A DNA stretch of 64,000 nt, from assembly GCA_963750495.1 (NCBI GenBank), contig CAVVQV010000008.1:124001-188000 (forward strand). The letters run 5' to 3'. Each line of letters starts with the position of its first letter. The stretch's first letter is position 1. The notes beneath the pieces were generated by a model. It made no database searches and was not told where the DNA came from. It saw nothing but the letters and a program-made list of their open reading frames with translations. Source of the DNA: JANLYC01 sp963750495. GTDB lineage: Bacteria; Actinomycetota; Actinomycetes; Propionibacteriales; Nocardioidaceae. This document shows positions 1 to 8,096 of the stretch, in pieces. The position numbers and the translations under genes are program-made.

Positions 1-1944
1 CACGCCGGGGTCGAAGAGCGCTGCGTCCAGCGACAGGTCCTGCGCCCACTTCTTGCCGAGCACGTAGTCACCCGTGGGTAGGGGCGGCAGTTCGGGAAGC
101 GCGACGGTCGAGCTGTGACCACCCGCGTCGTGCACCGTGACGGACAGTCGGGCCGTCGGCAGCTCGGGGTCCGCGACGGTCCGCAGGTGGAGCGTCCGCC
201 CGGCGATGTCCAAGGGATGACCGAACGCGAGTCCACCCGTTTGCCCGACGGCAGACCAGGCCATCTCGAAGGCGCCGTGCGTGGGGAGGCCCGGGGGGTA
301 CGTGCCGGGCCAGTGCGGCGTACGCACCGAGGAGGTGCCGCGGCCGCAGAACTGCGCCCGACGGCGATCGTCGGCCCGTCCGACGCACAGCTGCGTCCTG
401 GCGGTCGCCCCAGCGGCGAGGACCGCCCCGTGCCCGGGGGCTCGGTAGACCCGGCCGAGACCGACGGCGTGGCTGCGTACGTCGGTGTCGTTGGCACTTG
501 CCAGGCTCACGCGGCTTCCGTCGAACAGCGGCAGCATGGCGTCGTCATGCTGCGCCATCAGGCGAACCGCTCCGGCGATGTACGACTTGCCGACGGCGCG
601 TTGCTCAGCCTTGCTCAGGCGGCTGGGGGAGTTCATGCCGCAGGTGGCGTCCGGGTCGCCGTACCAGTCGTCGAACGACGGGGCGACGGACCGACCGGGG
701 GTCCACTCGGTGTTGAAGAAGTTGTGGTTTGCACCCATCACGAGCAGTGAGCTGTGCAGGGCCGTGTCGTCGGGCTGCTGGTCACGGGCGAGGTCGGTGA
801 ACGTCTGGCCCTGCAGGTCGCTGACGTCGCCGTCGCAGTACGGCAGCAGCGTGACCGTGGGGATGTACGGTGCCGTCTGCCGGCCGAAGTCGGTGGGGCC
901 GATCAGGACCTGCCCGGTGATCGTGTAGGGCGCCGACAGCCGGATCACCGCACTGGCGCGGCTCGCCCCCTCACCGCCCCGGCTGTGTCCGACCAGGACG
1001 ACGTCGTCGAGGTCTGCGGTGACGGCGGGCCCGATCCGGCCCGCGTTGACGGGGTCGGCCCAGGCAGCCAGGTGGTGTCGGATCAGGGCAGCGCGCGCAG
1101 CCGCGCCTCCGTCGAGGAGCCGCCAGTCCTGGGCGTTGATCCCGTTCGCGGAGATCGAGACGGTCACGTAGCCCTGGCTGGCGAGGAGGCGCTGGATGTA
1201 CTGGTATCCGAGAAAGCTGGGGATCGGGCTGGTGCCCGTGGGACACGGCCACTCGGCGTCTCCGTGACCCACGGGAGCCGGGTTGTCGTAGCAGGCCGTG
1301 TGACGGCCGTGCAGGAAGAGCACGACGGGAGCGTTGGCAGTAGCACCGATGGGACGCGCGATGAAAGCCAGCATCTCGATCTTGGCGGGCAGTCCGCGCA
1401 CCTGCACTCCGGGCAGGTGGTAGGAGCTCGTCCTGACGGCATACGGGCCGGGAGTACCGGGATCGGGCGTGAGGCTGGTGGTGCCCGGCAGCGGGGTGAC
1501 CACGTTGGCGGTGACAGGCGCCGTTGCGCCGGCCTCGTCGAGCACCCGGTCCGACAGGACCACGTCGAGGTCGTCGGTCGTCGGGCGGGTGTCCTGGGTG
1601 AGTGTGATCTGCACCCGCCGACCGTTCCGGGTCACAGTCGGGACCGCGAACGGTCTCCCGGCCCGCTCGATCATGGGCCGGGCGTCGGTGACCGGTAGTG
1701 CTCGCGGCGAGGTCCACGTCACCCGGTAGGTGTCTCTTGCGACCCGTCGCACCGTCCAGCGTCCGACCTCTGCGTTGTGCGCCGCGGCCGTGGCTGGGGT
1801 GCTCGGAGCTCCGCTACGAGCCGATGTTGCCGCCGGGGCGACCGCGGCAGCCGTGGTCTGCTGGGCTGCGGCCGGTGGCCCGATTGGTACCGACAGGCAG
1901 AGCGCCAGGGTGGCAAGGGCGGCGCTGTGCTTGGTCAAGGTCAT
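1..1944 (-). CDS. Secreted alpha/beta hydrolase, 3' end cut by window edge
   Basis: This frame is open from ATG 1944 to the window edge (648 codons) and continues beyond it, so the C-terminus is missing. The N-terminus has a Sec-type signal peptide: a short basic start, a hydrophobic run, then an AAA-QQ cleavage-like site near residue 27. A proline/threonine-rich linker follows. The catalytic domain carries the nucleophile elbow GHSRGG with Ser321, preceded by VLFLHGRH near the oxyanion strand. This is the layout of serine esterases, lipases and related secreted alpha/beta hydrolases. A substrate cannot be read from the sequence. The second half may be an accessory beta domain. There is no clear Shine-Dalgarno sequence. 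The gene stands alone on the minus strand. Confidence 0.8.
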   Translation of the reverse strand, partial: MTLTKHSAALATLALCLSVPIGPPAAAQQTTAAAVAPAATSARSGAPSTPATAAAHNAEVGRWTVRRVARDTYRVTWTSPRALPVTDARPMIERAGRPFAVPTVTRNGRRVQITLTQDTRPTTDDLDVVLSDRVLDEAGATAPVTANVVTPLPGTTSLTPDPGTPGPYAVRTSSYHLPGVQVRGLPAKIEMLAFIARPIGATANAPVVLFLHGRHTACYDNPAPVGHGDAEWPCPTGTSPIPSFLGYQYIQRLLASQGYVTVSISANGINAQDWRLLDGGAAARAALIRHHLAAWADPVNAGRIGPAVTADLDDVVLVGHSRGGEGASRASAVIRLSAPYTITGQVLIGPTDFGRQTAPYIPTVTLLPYCDGDVSDLQGQTFTDLARDQQPDDTALHSSLLVMGANHNFFNTEWTPGRSVAPSFDDWYGDPDATCGMNSPSRLSKAEQRAVGKSYIAGAVRLMAQHDDAMLPLFDGSRVSLASANDTDVRSHAVGLGRVYRAPGHGAVLAAGATARTQLCVGRADDRRRAQFCGRGTSSVRTPHWPGTYPPGLPTHGAFEMAWSAVGQTGGLAFGHPLDIAGRTLHLRTVADPELPTARLSVTVHDAGGHSSTVALPELPPLPTGDYVLGKKWAQDLSLDAALFDPGV

Positions 1945-2105
1945 GGCGGCGCCTCCGGGATCGTCGTGACTGCACCGACGTCCTGCCGGTTCGGTGTGCG
2001 AACCATTGTGGTGCACGAGAGGTCATCAGCACGGCAATGAAGGAACGTCCGCGTGGGTGGCTTCGGCTGCAGTCGGTCGGCTGGCACGCGCGAGTCGTCG
2101 GGCCG

Positions 2106-2792
2106 TCAGCCGCGGACGTGCTGGCGGGGGAGCTGGTAGCTGAGAGCCTGCGACAGGGTGGCGATCTCGGTGTCGCGAAGCTTGCGCGAGCTCTTCTGCA
2201 GCAGACCGGTGAGTCGTTTTGGCGTGGTCAAGAGCGTTTGGCCGATGCGCGGGGTCCCCCGCCACCGGGTGTCGGCGTCGTAGAAGCAGAACGCGGTGCG
2301 CACGGGGACTTCGGATCGCCCGAGCGCGGCCAGCGTCTCTTCGACCGAAAGCGCCTGGCTCATCACCCGGTCCAGGTATGCCGTGCGATCTCTCCCCCGG
2401 ATGACGAGGTGGCTGTACCGCGAGGACAGCAAGTGCTTGGCACCCCGAACTGCTGCCGGCCCTCCTGCGCATGCCTGGATGTCGATGACCCAGACGCCCG
2501 AGGGCACCACGGCGAGCAGGTCGATGGGATCGTCGTTGCTGGTCGTCCCCAGACGTCGCTGGTAGAAGAAGACCCCGGTAGGGACGGCGGCCTTCAGGGT
2601 GTGGGCGAGGTCGCGGGTCCGCTCTCCGCCATGCCCGTAGCCATTGATGTCAGCGGTGTCGTCGCTCAACACGCGGAGGAGCTTGCCGCCCTGCGTGGAG
2701 CGTGCCATGGCCCGGTCACGCGCGGCCTCACGGCGCTGGGCTCGATGGTCGTTCGCTACCCGCGCGGACGCCCGATCCGGGTTGGTCTGCAT
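2106..2792 (-). CDS. NERD-domain (nuclease-related) protein
   Basis: A 228-aa protein is obtained when started at ATG 2792. The frame extends upstream to a TTG at 2894 (262 aa), but that start has no ribosome site, whereas ATG 2792 has CATACT five bases upstream and could be leaderless. The segment from GERTRDL (about residue 56) through DLLAVVPSGVWVIDIQ (about 92-106) matches the NERD fold, which is distantly related to restriction-like nucleases. The lysine usually found after the last acidic residue in NERD proteins is glutamine here (VIDIQ), so catalysis is doubtful. The N-terminus is highly basic. The gene diverges from csoR, and the two promoters share about 200 bp. Its role is unknown. 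Confidence 0.7.
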   Translation of the reverse strand: MQTNPDRASARVANDHRAQRREAARDRAMARSTQGGKLLRVLSDDTADINGYGHGGERTRDLAHTLKAAVPTGVFFYQRRLGTTSNDDPIDLLAVVPSGVWVIDIQACAGGPAAVRGAKHLLSSRYSHLVIRGRDRTAYLDRVMSQALSVEETLAALGRSEVPVRTAFCFYDADTRWRGTPRIGQTLLTTPKRLTGLLQKSSRKLRDTEIATLSQALSYQLPRQHVRG

Positions 2793-2918
2793 GGGAGAGT
2801 ATGAGGTCAGGACGTGCGTGGTTGTCTCGCTTTGCGCCAAGAACCAACCGATCGGATGACTCTGGGCGGTCGGTATGTCGCTGTTTGTAGCCAAGAGTGA
2901 CTTCGGAAACCCCGTGGC

Positions 2919-2946
2919 TTGAATAGGGGGGAGGGGTATCTATAGC
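2919..2946 (+). promoter_or_regulatory. csoR-copA promoter with CsoR-type operator in the spacer
   Basis: A candidate -35 (TTGAAT, 2919-2924) and -10 (TATAGC, 2941-2946) are separated by 16 bp. The spacer is a G tract flanked by ATA and TAT (AATAGGGGGGAGGGGTATC). G/C tracts bounded by AT-rich inverted ends are the usual target of CsoR/RcnR-family repressors, and this one lies exactly where bound repressor would block polymerase. The csoR start is 49 bp downstream. The operator call is inferred from composition and context. Confidence 0.65.
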
Positions 2947-2994
2947 ATGGACGTCGCAGCAGTCTGCAGCTGGTGATCGACCGAGGAGGACCTC

Positions 2995-3291
2995 ATGACC
3001 AGTCCGCAACCCCCGGGGTACGTCGATGACAAGTCGGCCTACCTCAAACGGCTTCGCCGCATCGAGGGGCAGATCCGCGGTCTGCAGCGGATGGTCGAGG
3101 AGGACAAGTACTGCATCGACGTCCTGACGCAGGTCTCGGCCGCCACCTCCGCCCTCGAGTCGTTCGCCCTGTCGATGCTCGACGAGCATCTGCGCAGCTG
3201 TGTCAGTCACGCCGTCCAGGAGGGCGGTCAGGAGGCCGACGACAAGATCACCGAGGCCTCAGCTGCGATCGCCCGGCTCGTCCGGTCCTGA
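2995..3291 (+). CDS. csoR: CsoR-family copper-sensing transcriptional repressor
   Basis: A 98-aa all-helical DUF156/CsoR protein, the usual length for the family. The Cu(I) ligand triad is present: Cys40 (DKYCIDV), His65 and Cys69 (DEHLRSC). The N-terminal helix LKRLRRIEGQIRGLQRMV is the family signature and contributes to DNA contact. In studied homologues the apo-protein represses and Cu(I) releases it. GAGGAGG ends six bases before the ATG. It is followed after 11 bp by copA on the same strand, which supports a copper-responsive autoregulated operon. A persulfide-sensing CstR identity is less likely given the conserved histidine and the copper ATPase partner. Confidence 0.93.
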   Translation: MTSPQPPGYVDDKSAYLKRLRRIEGQIRGLQRMVEEDKYCIDVLTQVSAATSALESFALSMLDEHLRSCVSHAVQEGGQEADDKITEASAAIARLVRS

Positions 3292-3302
3292 GGGGCACCG
3301 CG

Positions 3303-5561
3303 ATGACCACTGACCTCGAGCACCCCCATGAGAGCCGGGTCCTCGACCTCGACGTCGAGGGCATGACCTGCGCTTCCTGCTCGTCACGGGTCGAGCGCAG
3401 GCTCAATGAGCTGCCCGGTGTCGAGGCAAGCGTCAACTTCGCCACCGGCAAGGCACACGTCCGGTACGCCACCGACGTCACGCCGCAACAGCTCGTGGAT
3501 GCGGTCGAGTCGACCGGCTACACCGCGATCCTGCCGAGCGAGCGACCGGACGCCGAGGATGCGACAGACGGGGTGAGCGCACTGCGAGGGCGGTTGGTGA
3601 TCAGCGCTGTGCTGTCCGCACCGGTCATCGCGCTGGCGATGGCCCGCCCGCTCCAGTTCGACGGATGGCAGTGGGTGAGCCTCGCGCTCGCCGCCCCGGT
3701 CGTGACGTGGGGAGCCTGGCCGTTCCACCGCGCCGCCTGGGTGAACGCCCGGCACCGTGCGGCCACGATGGACACCCTGATCAGTGTCGGCGTTCTCGCC
3801 GCCGTCGGGTGGTCTCTGTACGCGCTCGTGCTCGGTGACGCGGGCGAGATCGGCCGGCAGATGGCCTTCCAGCTCGCGCCGTCCCGGGGCACCGGAGCGG
3901 GTGAGATCTACCTGGAGGTGGCAACCGGGGTCACGAGCTTCCTTCTCGCCGGGCGGTTCCTCGAGGCGCTCGCAGCCAGGCGATCCGGCTCCGCCCTCCG
4001 TGAGCTGCTCGAGCTCGGGGCCAAGGACGTGACGCTGCTGCATATCACCGACGAGGGCTCGGTCGAATCGCGGGTGCCGTTGTCTGCACTGTCCGTCGGT
4101 GACAGGTTCGTGGTTCGGCCCGGAGAGAAGATCGCGACCGACGGGGACGTGATCGAGGGTCGCAGCGCCGTCGACGCCTCGATGCTGACCGGTGAGCCCG
4201 TCCCGGTCGACGTCGGCGCCGGCGACAGGGTGATCGGGGGGACGGTCAACGCGTCGGGCCGGCTGGTCGTGCGGGCTGCCAGGGTCGGCGCCGACACAGC
4301 ACTGGCGCAGCTGGCCCGGTTGGTCGAGGACGCGCAGAGCGGCAAGGCGCAGGTGCAACGGCTGGCCGATCGGGTGTCCGCGGTGTTCGTGCCGGCTGTC
4401 ATCGCGGTGTCAGTGCTGACCCTGGTCGGTTGGCTCGTGACCGGTCACAGTGCCGAGCTCGCCTTCAGCGCCGCTGTTGCGGTGCTCATCATCGCCTGCC
4501 CGTGTGCGCTCGGCCTCGCGACGCCGACGGCGCTGATGGTGGGAACCGGCCGGGGTGCCCAGCTCGGCATTGTCATCAAGGGTCCGGCAGTGCTGGAGAC
4601 GACCCGCCGGGTCGACACCGTGCTGCTGGACAAGACGGGCACGATCACCGCAGGGAGAATGAGCGTGTCGGAGGTGCACCCGCTGCCATCGACCGATGCC
4701 GGCGAGCTGTTGAGGCTGGCTGGATCGGTCGAGGCCGCCTCCGAGCACCCCCTCGCAACGGCGATTGCCGCCGCAGCCGCCGAGGTCGGGAAGCTCGACC
4801 CGGTCGATCACTTCACCAGCACGGGTGGGCTCGGTGTCGTCGCCGACGTAGGTGGTCACAGGGTGGCGGTCGGGCGTCGTACGTGGGTCGTGGACGAGCA
4901 GGGCCTGGCCTCCGACGGTGGCTTGGACGAGACCGCGAGCTCGGCTGAGTCGACCGGAGCAACGGTCGTCTGGGTCGGCTGGGACGGGGCGGCCCGCGGT
5001 GTCGTGGTCGTCGTCGACGCGGTGAAGCCCGAAGCCGCCGAGGCGGTCACGGCACTTCGCGCGCTCGGGCTGCGACCCATGCTGGTCACTGGCGACAACC
5101 GCTCAGCAGCCGCTCACGTCGCCGGTCAGGTCGGCATCACTTCCGACGACGTGGTCGCCGAGTTGCTTCCTGCCGACAAGGTGACCGTCGTGGCGGCGCT
5201 CCAGGAGCAGGGCCGCGTGGTCGCCATGATCGGCGACGGTGTCAACGACGCCGCTGCGCTGGCCCAGGCGGACCTCGGGCTGGCGATGGGCACCGGCACG
5301 GATGTGGCGATCGAGGCCAGCGATCTCACGCTCGTGAGCGGAGACGTGCGGAAGGCCGCCGTAGCCATCTCGTTGTCGCGGGCGACCCTGCGCACCATCA
5401 AGGGAAACCTGTTCTGGGCCTTCGCCTACAACGTCGCCGCCATCCCGCTGGCCGCAGCCGGACTCCTCAACCCGATGTTCGCGGGCGCTGCGATGGCGAT
5501 GTCGTCGCTGTTCGTGGTCGCCAACAGCCTGCGGCTGCGCCGGTTCTCTGCCGGCTACTGA
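3303..5561 (+). CDS. copA: Copper-exporting P1B-type ATPase
   Basis: A 752-aa P-type ATPase with one N-terminal heavy-metal-associated domain (GMTCASC, Cys23 and Cys26). It has the transmembrane metal site Cys399-Pro400-Cys401 (ACPCALG), phosphorylation site Asp443 in DKTGT, the SEHPLA motif of the nucleotide domain and GDGVNDA from residue 644. CPC together with a GMTCxxC domain marks the Cu(I)-exporting CopA class, which moves cytosolic copper out across the membrane. It begins 11 bp after csoR, so the two should share one transcript under CsoR control. No CopZ chaperone gene follows. The size is normal for a single-HMA CopA. Confidence 0.93.
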   Translation: MTTDLEHPHESRVLDLDVEGMTCASCSSRVERRLNELPGVEASVNFATGKAHVRYATDVTPQQLVDAVESTGYTAILPSERPDAEDATDGVSALRGRLVISAVLSAPVIALAMARPLQFDGWQWVSLALAAPVVTWGAWPFHRAAWVNARHRAATMDTLISVGVLAAVGWSLYALVLGDAGEIGRQMAFQLAPSRGTGAGEIYLEVATGVTSFLLAGRFLEALAARRSGSALRELLELGAKDVTLLHITDEGSVESRVPLSALSVGDRFVVRPGEKIATDGDVIEGRSAVDASMLTGEPVPVDVGAGDRVIGGTVNASGRLVVRAARVGADTALAQLARLVEDAQSGKAQVQRLADRVSAVFVPAVIAVSVLTLVGWLVTGHSAELAFSAAVAVLIIACPCALGLATPTALMVGTGRGAQLGIVIKGPAVLETTRRVDTVLLDKTGTITAGRMSVSEVHPLPSTDAGELLRLAGSVEAASEHPLATAIAAAAAEVGKLDPVDHFTSTGGLGVVADVGGHRVAVGRRTWVVDEQGLASDGGLDETASSAESTGATVVWVGWDGAARGVVVVVDAVKPEAAEAVTALRALGLRPMLVTGDNRSAAAHVAGQVGITSDDVVAELLPADKVTVVAALQEQGRVVAMIGDGVNDAAALAQADLGLAMGTGTDVAIEASDLTLVSGDVRKAAVAISLSRATLRTIKGNLFWAFAYNVAAIPLAAAGLLNPMFAGAAMAMSSLFVVANSLRLRRFSAGY

Positions 5562-5663
5562 TGCAACCCGTCCCGGGGCTGTTTGAAGGCCGGACCGATG
5601 GGGACTGCTCAAGGGTCACGAAACACGGTTCTACGACAAAAGTATCGAAAGCAGGGACCATTG

Positions 5664-6203
5664 ATGAGCCAGGAACTGAAGGGAAAGCGAATCGCCTTCG
5701 TCGTCGCCGCTGAAGGCATCGAGCAGGTTGAGCTGACCGAGCCATGGCAGGCCATCGAGGAGGCCGGTGGCCTGCCCCAGATCGTCTCGGGCAAGCCAGG
5801 TGAGGTCCAGGCGTTCAACCACCTCGACAAGGCGGACACGTTCCCGGTCGATGTCACGTTTGCCCAGTCGAAGGTCAGCGACTTCGACGCCCTGGTACTG
5901 CCGGGCGGCGTCGCGAACCCCGACGCGTTACGCCTCGACGAGGACGCGGTCGCGTTCGTACGCGGCTTCTTCGAAGCCCAGAAGCCGGTAGCGGCGATCT
6001 GCCACGCCCCGTGGATGCTCATCGAGGCCGGTGTGGTGGACGGGCGCACGTTGACCTCATGGCCCAGTCTGCGTACTGACCTGACCAACGCCGGAGCGAC
6101 CTGGGTCGACGAGCAGGTCGTGCACGACCAGGGCCTCGTGACGAGTCGCAACCCCGACGACCTGCCGGCGTTCTGCTCCACGTTGGTGAAGTTCTTCGCG
6201 TAG
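5664..6203 (+). CDS. DJ-1/PfpI family protein (type 1 glutamine-amidotransferase-like)
   Basis: The chosen ATG at 5664 (MSQELKGKR) gives 179 aa and has a GCAGGGA ribosome site. A longer frame from 5583 adds only non-family residues. The protein has the DJ-1/PfpI fold: VLPGGVANPD near residue 80, the nucleophile elbow AICHAPW with Cys113-His114, and an N-terminal acidic residue (EGIEQVEL) that pairs with the cysteine. Close relatives of this size (PfpI, YhbO-like) have been reported as proteases or deglycases acting in oxidative and carbonyl stress. The true substrate is debated. It is transcribed in the same direction as copA 100 bp away but probably has its own promoter. Confidence 0.88.
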   Translation: MSQELKGKRIAFVVAAEGIEQVELTEPWQAIEEAGGLPQIVSGKPGEVQAFNHLDKADTFPVDVTFAQSKVSDFDALVLPGGVANPDALRLDEDAVAFVRGFFEAQKPVAAICHAPWMLIEAGVVDGRTLTSWPSLRTDLTNAGATWVDEQVVHDQGLVTSRNPDDLPAFCSTLVKFFA

Positions 6204-6310
6204 TCGTTGCGGCTCCGCGACGCGGGAAGTCGCCGCGCCTACGATGGAGGCTGATCGGGTCGGCCACAGCCGACCTCAGACGCGTGACGGCACGAGGTGG
6301 GTAGACGCTG

Positions 6311-6727
6311 ATGGGTCGGATCAGGCGAGCCGGTACCAAGGCCGTCAAGTACGGACCGCAGGCTGCGCTGGTGTGGAAGTACGCCGCCGCACCTGTGACG
6401 GCTGCTGCTCAGCGCACGTACGCCGCTCATGCCAACCGTCGTACCGCCCTCAAGCACGCCGAGACGGTCAACGAGGGTGCGATCCTCATGGTCATGGACC
6501 AGGGCATCATCCACTGGGTCGTCTTCAGTGGCGGTAAACCGGTGGCGTCCTACCCGCCGCCGCTGACCTCGCTCGAAGCGCTCATCGCCGACGCGAACCT
6601 GACGAAGAAGATGACGCCGGACCAGTACCGGGCCAGACAGGCGAGCGCCTCGAAGCGGCGGCAGGCGGTCGACGTGGCCAGAACGCTGGGCTCGCAGCTG
6701 CGGAAGCGCAACACCGACTTCGACTGA
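6311..6727 (+). CDS. Conserved hypothetical basic protein
   Basis: A 138-aa protein, not recognised beyond its actinobacterial look. The N-terminus is basic with an alanine-rich helix (residues 1-45). The centre (residues 55-85, ILMVMDQGIIHWVVFSGGKPVASYPP) looks like a small beta-rich unit, and the C-terminus is a lysine/arginine-rich helix. There is no signal peptide, no cysteine pair and no catalytic motif. The frame has normal high-GC third-position use, which supports real coding. It stands alone and is followed by tandem repeats. Confidence 0.65.
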   Translation: MGRIRRAGTKAVKYGPQAALVWKYAAAPVTAAAQRTYAAHANRRTALKHAETVNEGAILMVMDQGIIHWVVFSGGKPVASYPPPLTSLEALIADANLTKKMTPDQYRARQASASKRRQAVDVARTLGSQLRKRNTDFD

Positions 6728-6730
6728 CCG

Positions 6731-6780
6731 TCGCGACCTTGTCGGGACCCTGTCGGGACCTGTCGGGACCCTGTCGGCAC
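6731..6780. repeat. Short tandem repeat, GTCGGGACC-like units
   Basis: About five imperfect copies of a 10-11 bp unit (CTGTCGGGACC) follow immediately after the stop codon of the upstream gene. Unit lengths differ by one base. No reading frame of interest crosses it. Confidence 0.8.
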
Positions 6781-6854
6781 TCTTCTCGGATTCCCGTGTG
6801 GATACGACTGGTCCACCAAGGCGAAGCAGAGCCCACCCTGGCGTGGGACGGATC

Positions 6855-6909
6855 GACTGGGAGGTTGTGCAGGTCGAGACGGCTCTTGGACCTGCACAAC
6901 CTCCCAGTC
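6855..6909. repeat. 21-bp perfect inverted repeat (stem-loop)
   Basis: The left arm 6855-6875 and right arm 6889-6909 are exact reverse complements over 21 bp, separated by a 13-base loop. The right arm contains CTGCACAACCTCCCAG. It lies between two convergent genes (stops at 6727 and 6954) and could act as a bidirectional terminator, though there is no T tract. The exact pairing is also compatible with a repeated extragenic element or a mobile-element remnant. Confidence 0.85.
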
Positions 6910-6953
6910 CGAGCAGCCTGAGCTGCCGAGGGGCCAGGCCGCCGCGGCGCCCC

Positions 6954-7472
6954 TTAGGTCAGGTCTGCTGCCAGCTGCTGATAGGCGGGCTGGAGTTCTT
7001 GCCACCGCGCCCGGGCGTCGCAGCGTTCACCTCCGGCGAGGTAGGCGGCGAGATCTTCGAGATGGATCTGGTTGCCTGCCCCGTAGGCGGCGATCTGCTC
7101 CAGGGGCAAGCCGCGGTCCTCGATGACCAGGAGGGTCTGGTCGTCGTCGGCGGTCAGCGTCGCCTCGATGACGCCGTCCGGTTCGTCCGGGGACTTGGTC
7201 CGAATCACGAGCCGCTGCGGAGGCTCGCACTCCTCCACGCGACCGGTGCCTTCCCATCCGCTGGCGAAGTAGTGTGCGCGGAACTCACCGCCCAGGCGCA
7301 GGTCGCCTTCGACCTCGCCCAGCCAGCGCACGAGGCGGTCGGGATCGGTGAGGGCTGACCAGAGATCGTTCAGGTCAGTGTCGAACCGGTCTTCCAGACG
7401 GACGATGCCCGTGCCGTCGGCAGCTCGCAGGGTGCCCAGCGTGCGCACGGTTCCAGGTGTGTTCGTGGTCAT
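6954..7472 (-). CDS. SRPBCC / AHSA1-family protein
   Basis: 172 aa from ATG 7472. Upstream in-frame residues are excluded because AAGGAG precedes this ATG and because the ATG overlaps the stop of the ArsR gene (ATGA). The sequence has the Bet v1-like pattern of bacterial AHSA1 proteins: VRLEDRFDTDLNDLWSALTDPDRLVRWLG near the start, LGGEFRAHYF, and PPQRLVIRTK in the helix-grip fold. These proteins bind small hydrophobic ligands. Pairing with an ArsR-type regulator is a common bacterial arrangement. The ligand is unknown. Confidence 0.85.
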   Translation of the reverse strand: MTTNTPGTVRTLGTLRAADGTGIVRLEDRFDTDLNDLWSALTDPDRLVRWLGEVEGDLRLGGEFRAHYFASGWEGTGRVEECEPPQRLVIRTKSPDEPDGVIEATLTADDDQTLLVIEDRGLPLEQIAAYGAGNQIHLEDLAAYLAGGERCDARARWQELQPAYQQLAADLT

Positions 7473-7795
7473 CGGGTGCTCCTTCGTGCACGCTTGCCGC
7501 GCGCTATCTCGGTGTGCAGTGCATCCAGCCGCTGTTCCCACAGCGTCCGGTATCTACTCAGCCAGTCGTCGATCTCGGCGAGCGGCTGCGGGCGGAGGGA
7601 GTAGATCCGCCGTTGCGCTTCCTGGCGAACCTCGACCAGGCCCGCTTCCCGCAGGACCCGCAGGTGCCGGGAGACGCCTGGGCGGGCAATCGGAAGAAGT
7701 GCTGCGAGCTCGCCTGCGGTCGCCGGGCCTTCTGCCAGGGTCTCCAGCATGGTCCGTCGGCTGTCGTCCGCGAGTGCCCGGAGAGCATCTTCCAT
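7469..7795 (-). CDS. ArsR-family winged-helix regulator
   Basis: 108 aa from ATG 7795 with AAAGGGG just upstream. The winged helix runs through MEDALRALADDSRRTMLETL, ATAGELAALLPIARPGVSRHLRVLREAGLVEVRQEAQRRIYSL, the characteristic HTH_20/ArsR DNA-binding domain. There is no cysteine-rich metal site, so metal sensing is unlikely. The C-terminal helix (WLSRYRTLWEQRLDALHTE) matches the sub-group linked to AHSA1 genes. It is translationally coupled to the next gene by a 4-bp ATGA overlap. The frame extends upstream to 8263 but without family similarity. Confidence 0.9.
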   Translation of the reverse strand: MEDALRALADDSRRTMLETLAEGPATAGELAALLPIARPGVSRHLRVLREAGLVEVRQEAQRRIYSLRPQPLAEIDDWLSRYRTLWEQRLDALHTEIARGKRARRSTR

Positions 7796-8096
7796 ACCCC
7801 TTTGTATCAAGTCGGTTACGTACCCGTCAAGGTACAAACGGACATACGCCAAAGTCAGGGACACCTGCGGGTCGACCAGACCGCGTGCGCGCGCTCGACG
7901 ATGCGGTGACGCCGTGTGTGCCTCCCGCGGCCACGACGTGGTCGAGGCCACGCTGCCCGGGCTCTCGCCGGAGGTCGGGGCCACCTTGCCGCGGCGTACC
8001 GGGCTGAGGCGGGACTGACGCGGGATGCCGCGGGCGTCGCCGTCCGGAAGCCGGACGTCGACGCCCCCGGTTGTGTCCCTCTGGCAGGATCTCGGT
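7796..8096. other. Intergenic region between divergent arsR-type and MFS genes
   Basis: About 300 bp without a convincing gene. It holds the arsR-type promoter near 7803-7830 and the ribosome site of the exporter near 8085-8090. Open frames here on both strands are upstream extensions of the neighbours with no family similarity. Confidence 0.6.
7803..7830 (-). promoter_or_regulatory. Promoter of the arsR-type operon
   Basis: On the minus strand TTGACG (7825-7830) and GATACA (7803-7808) are separated by 16 bp and lie just before the regulator start at 7795. The region also repeats GTAC/GTAA steps (GGTACGTAACC) that could serve as an autoregulatory operator. Confidence 0.5.
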
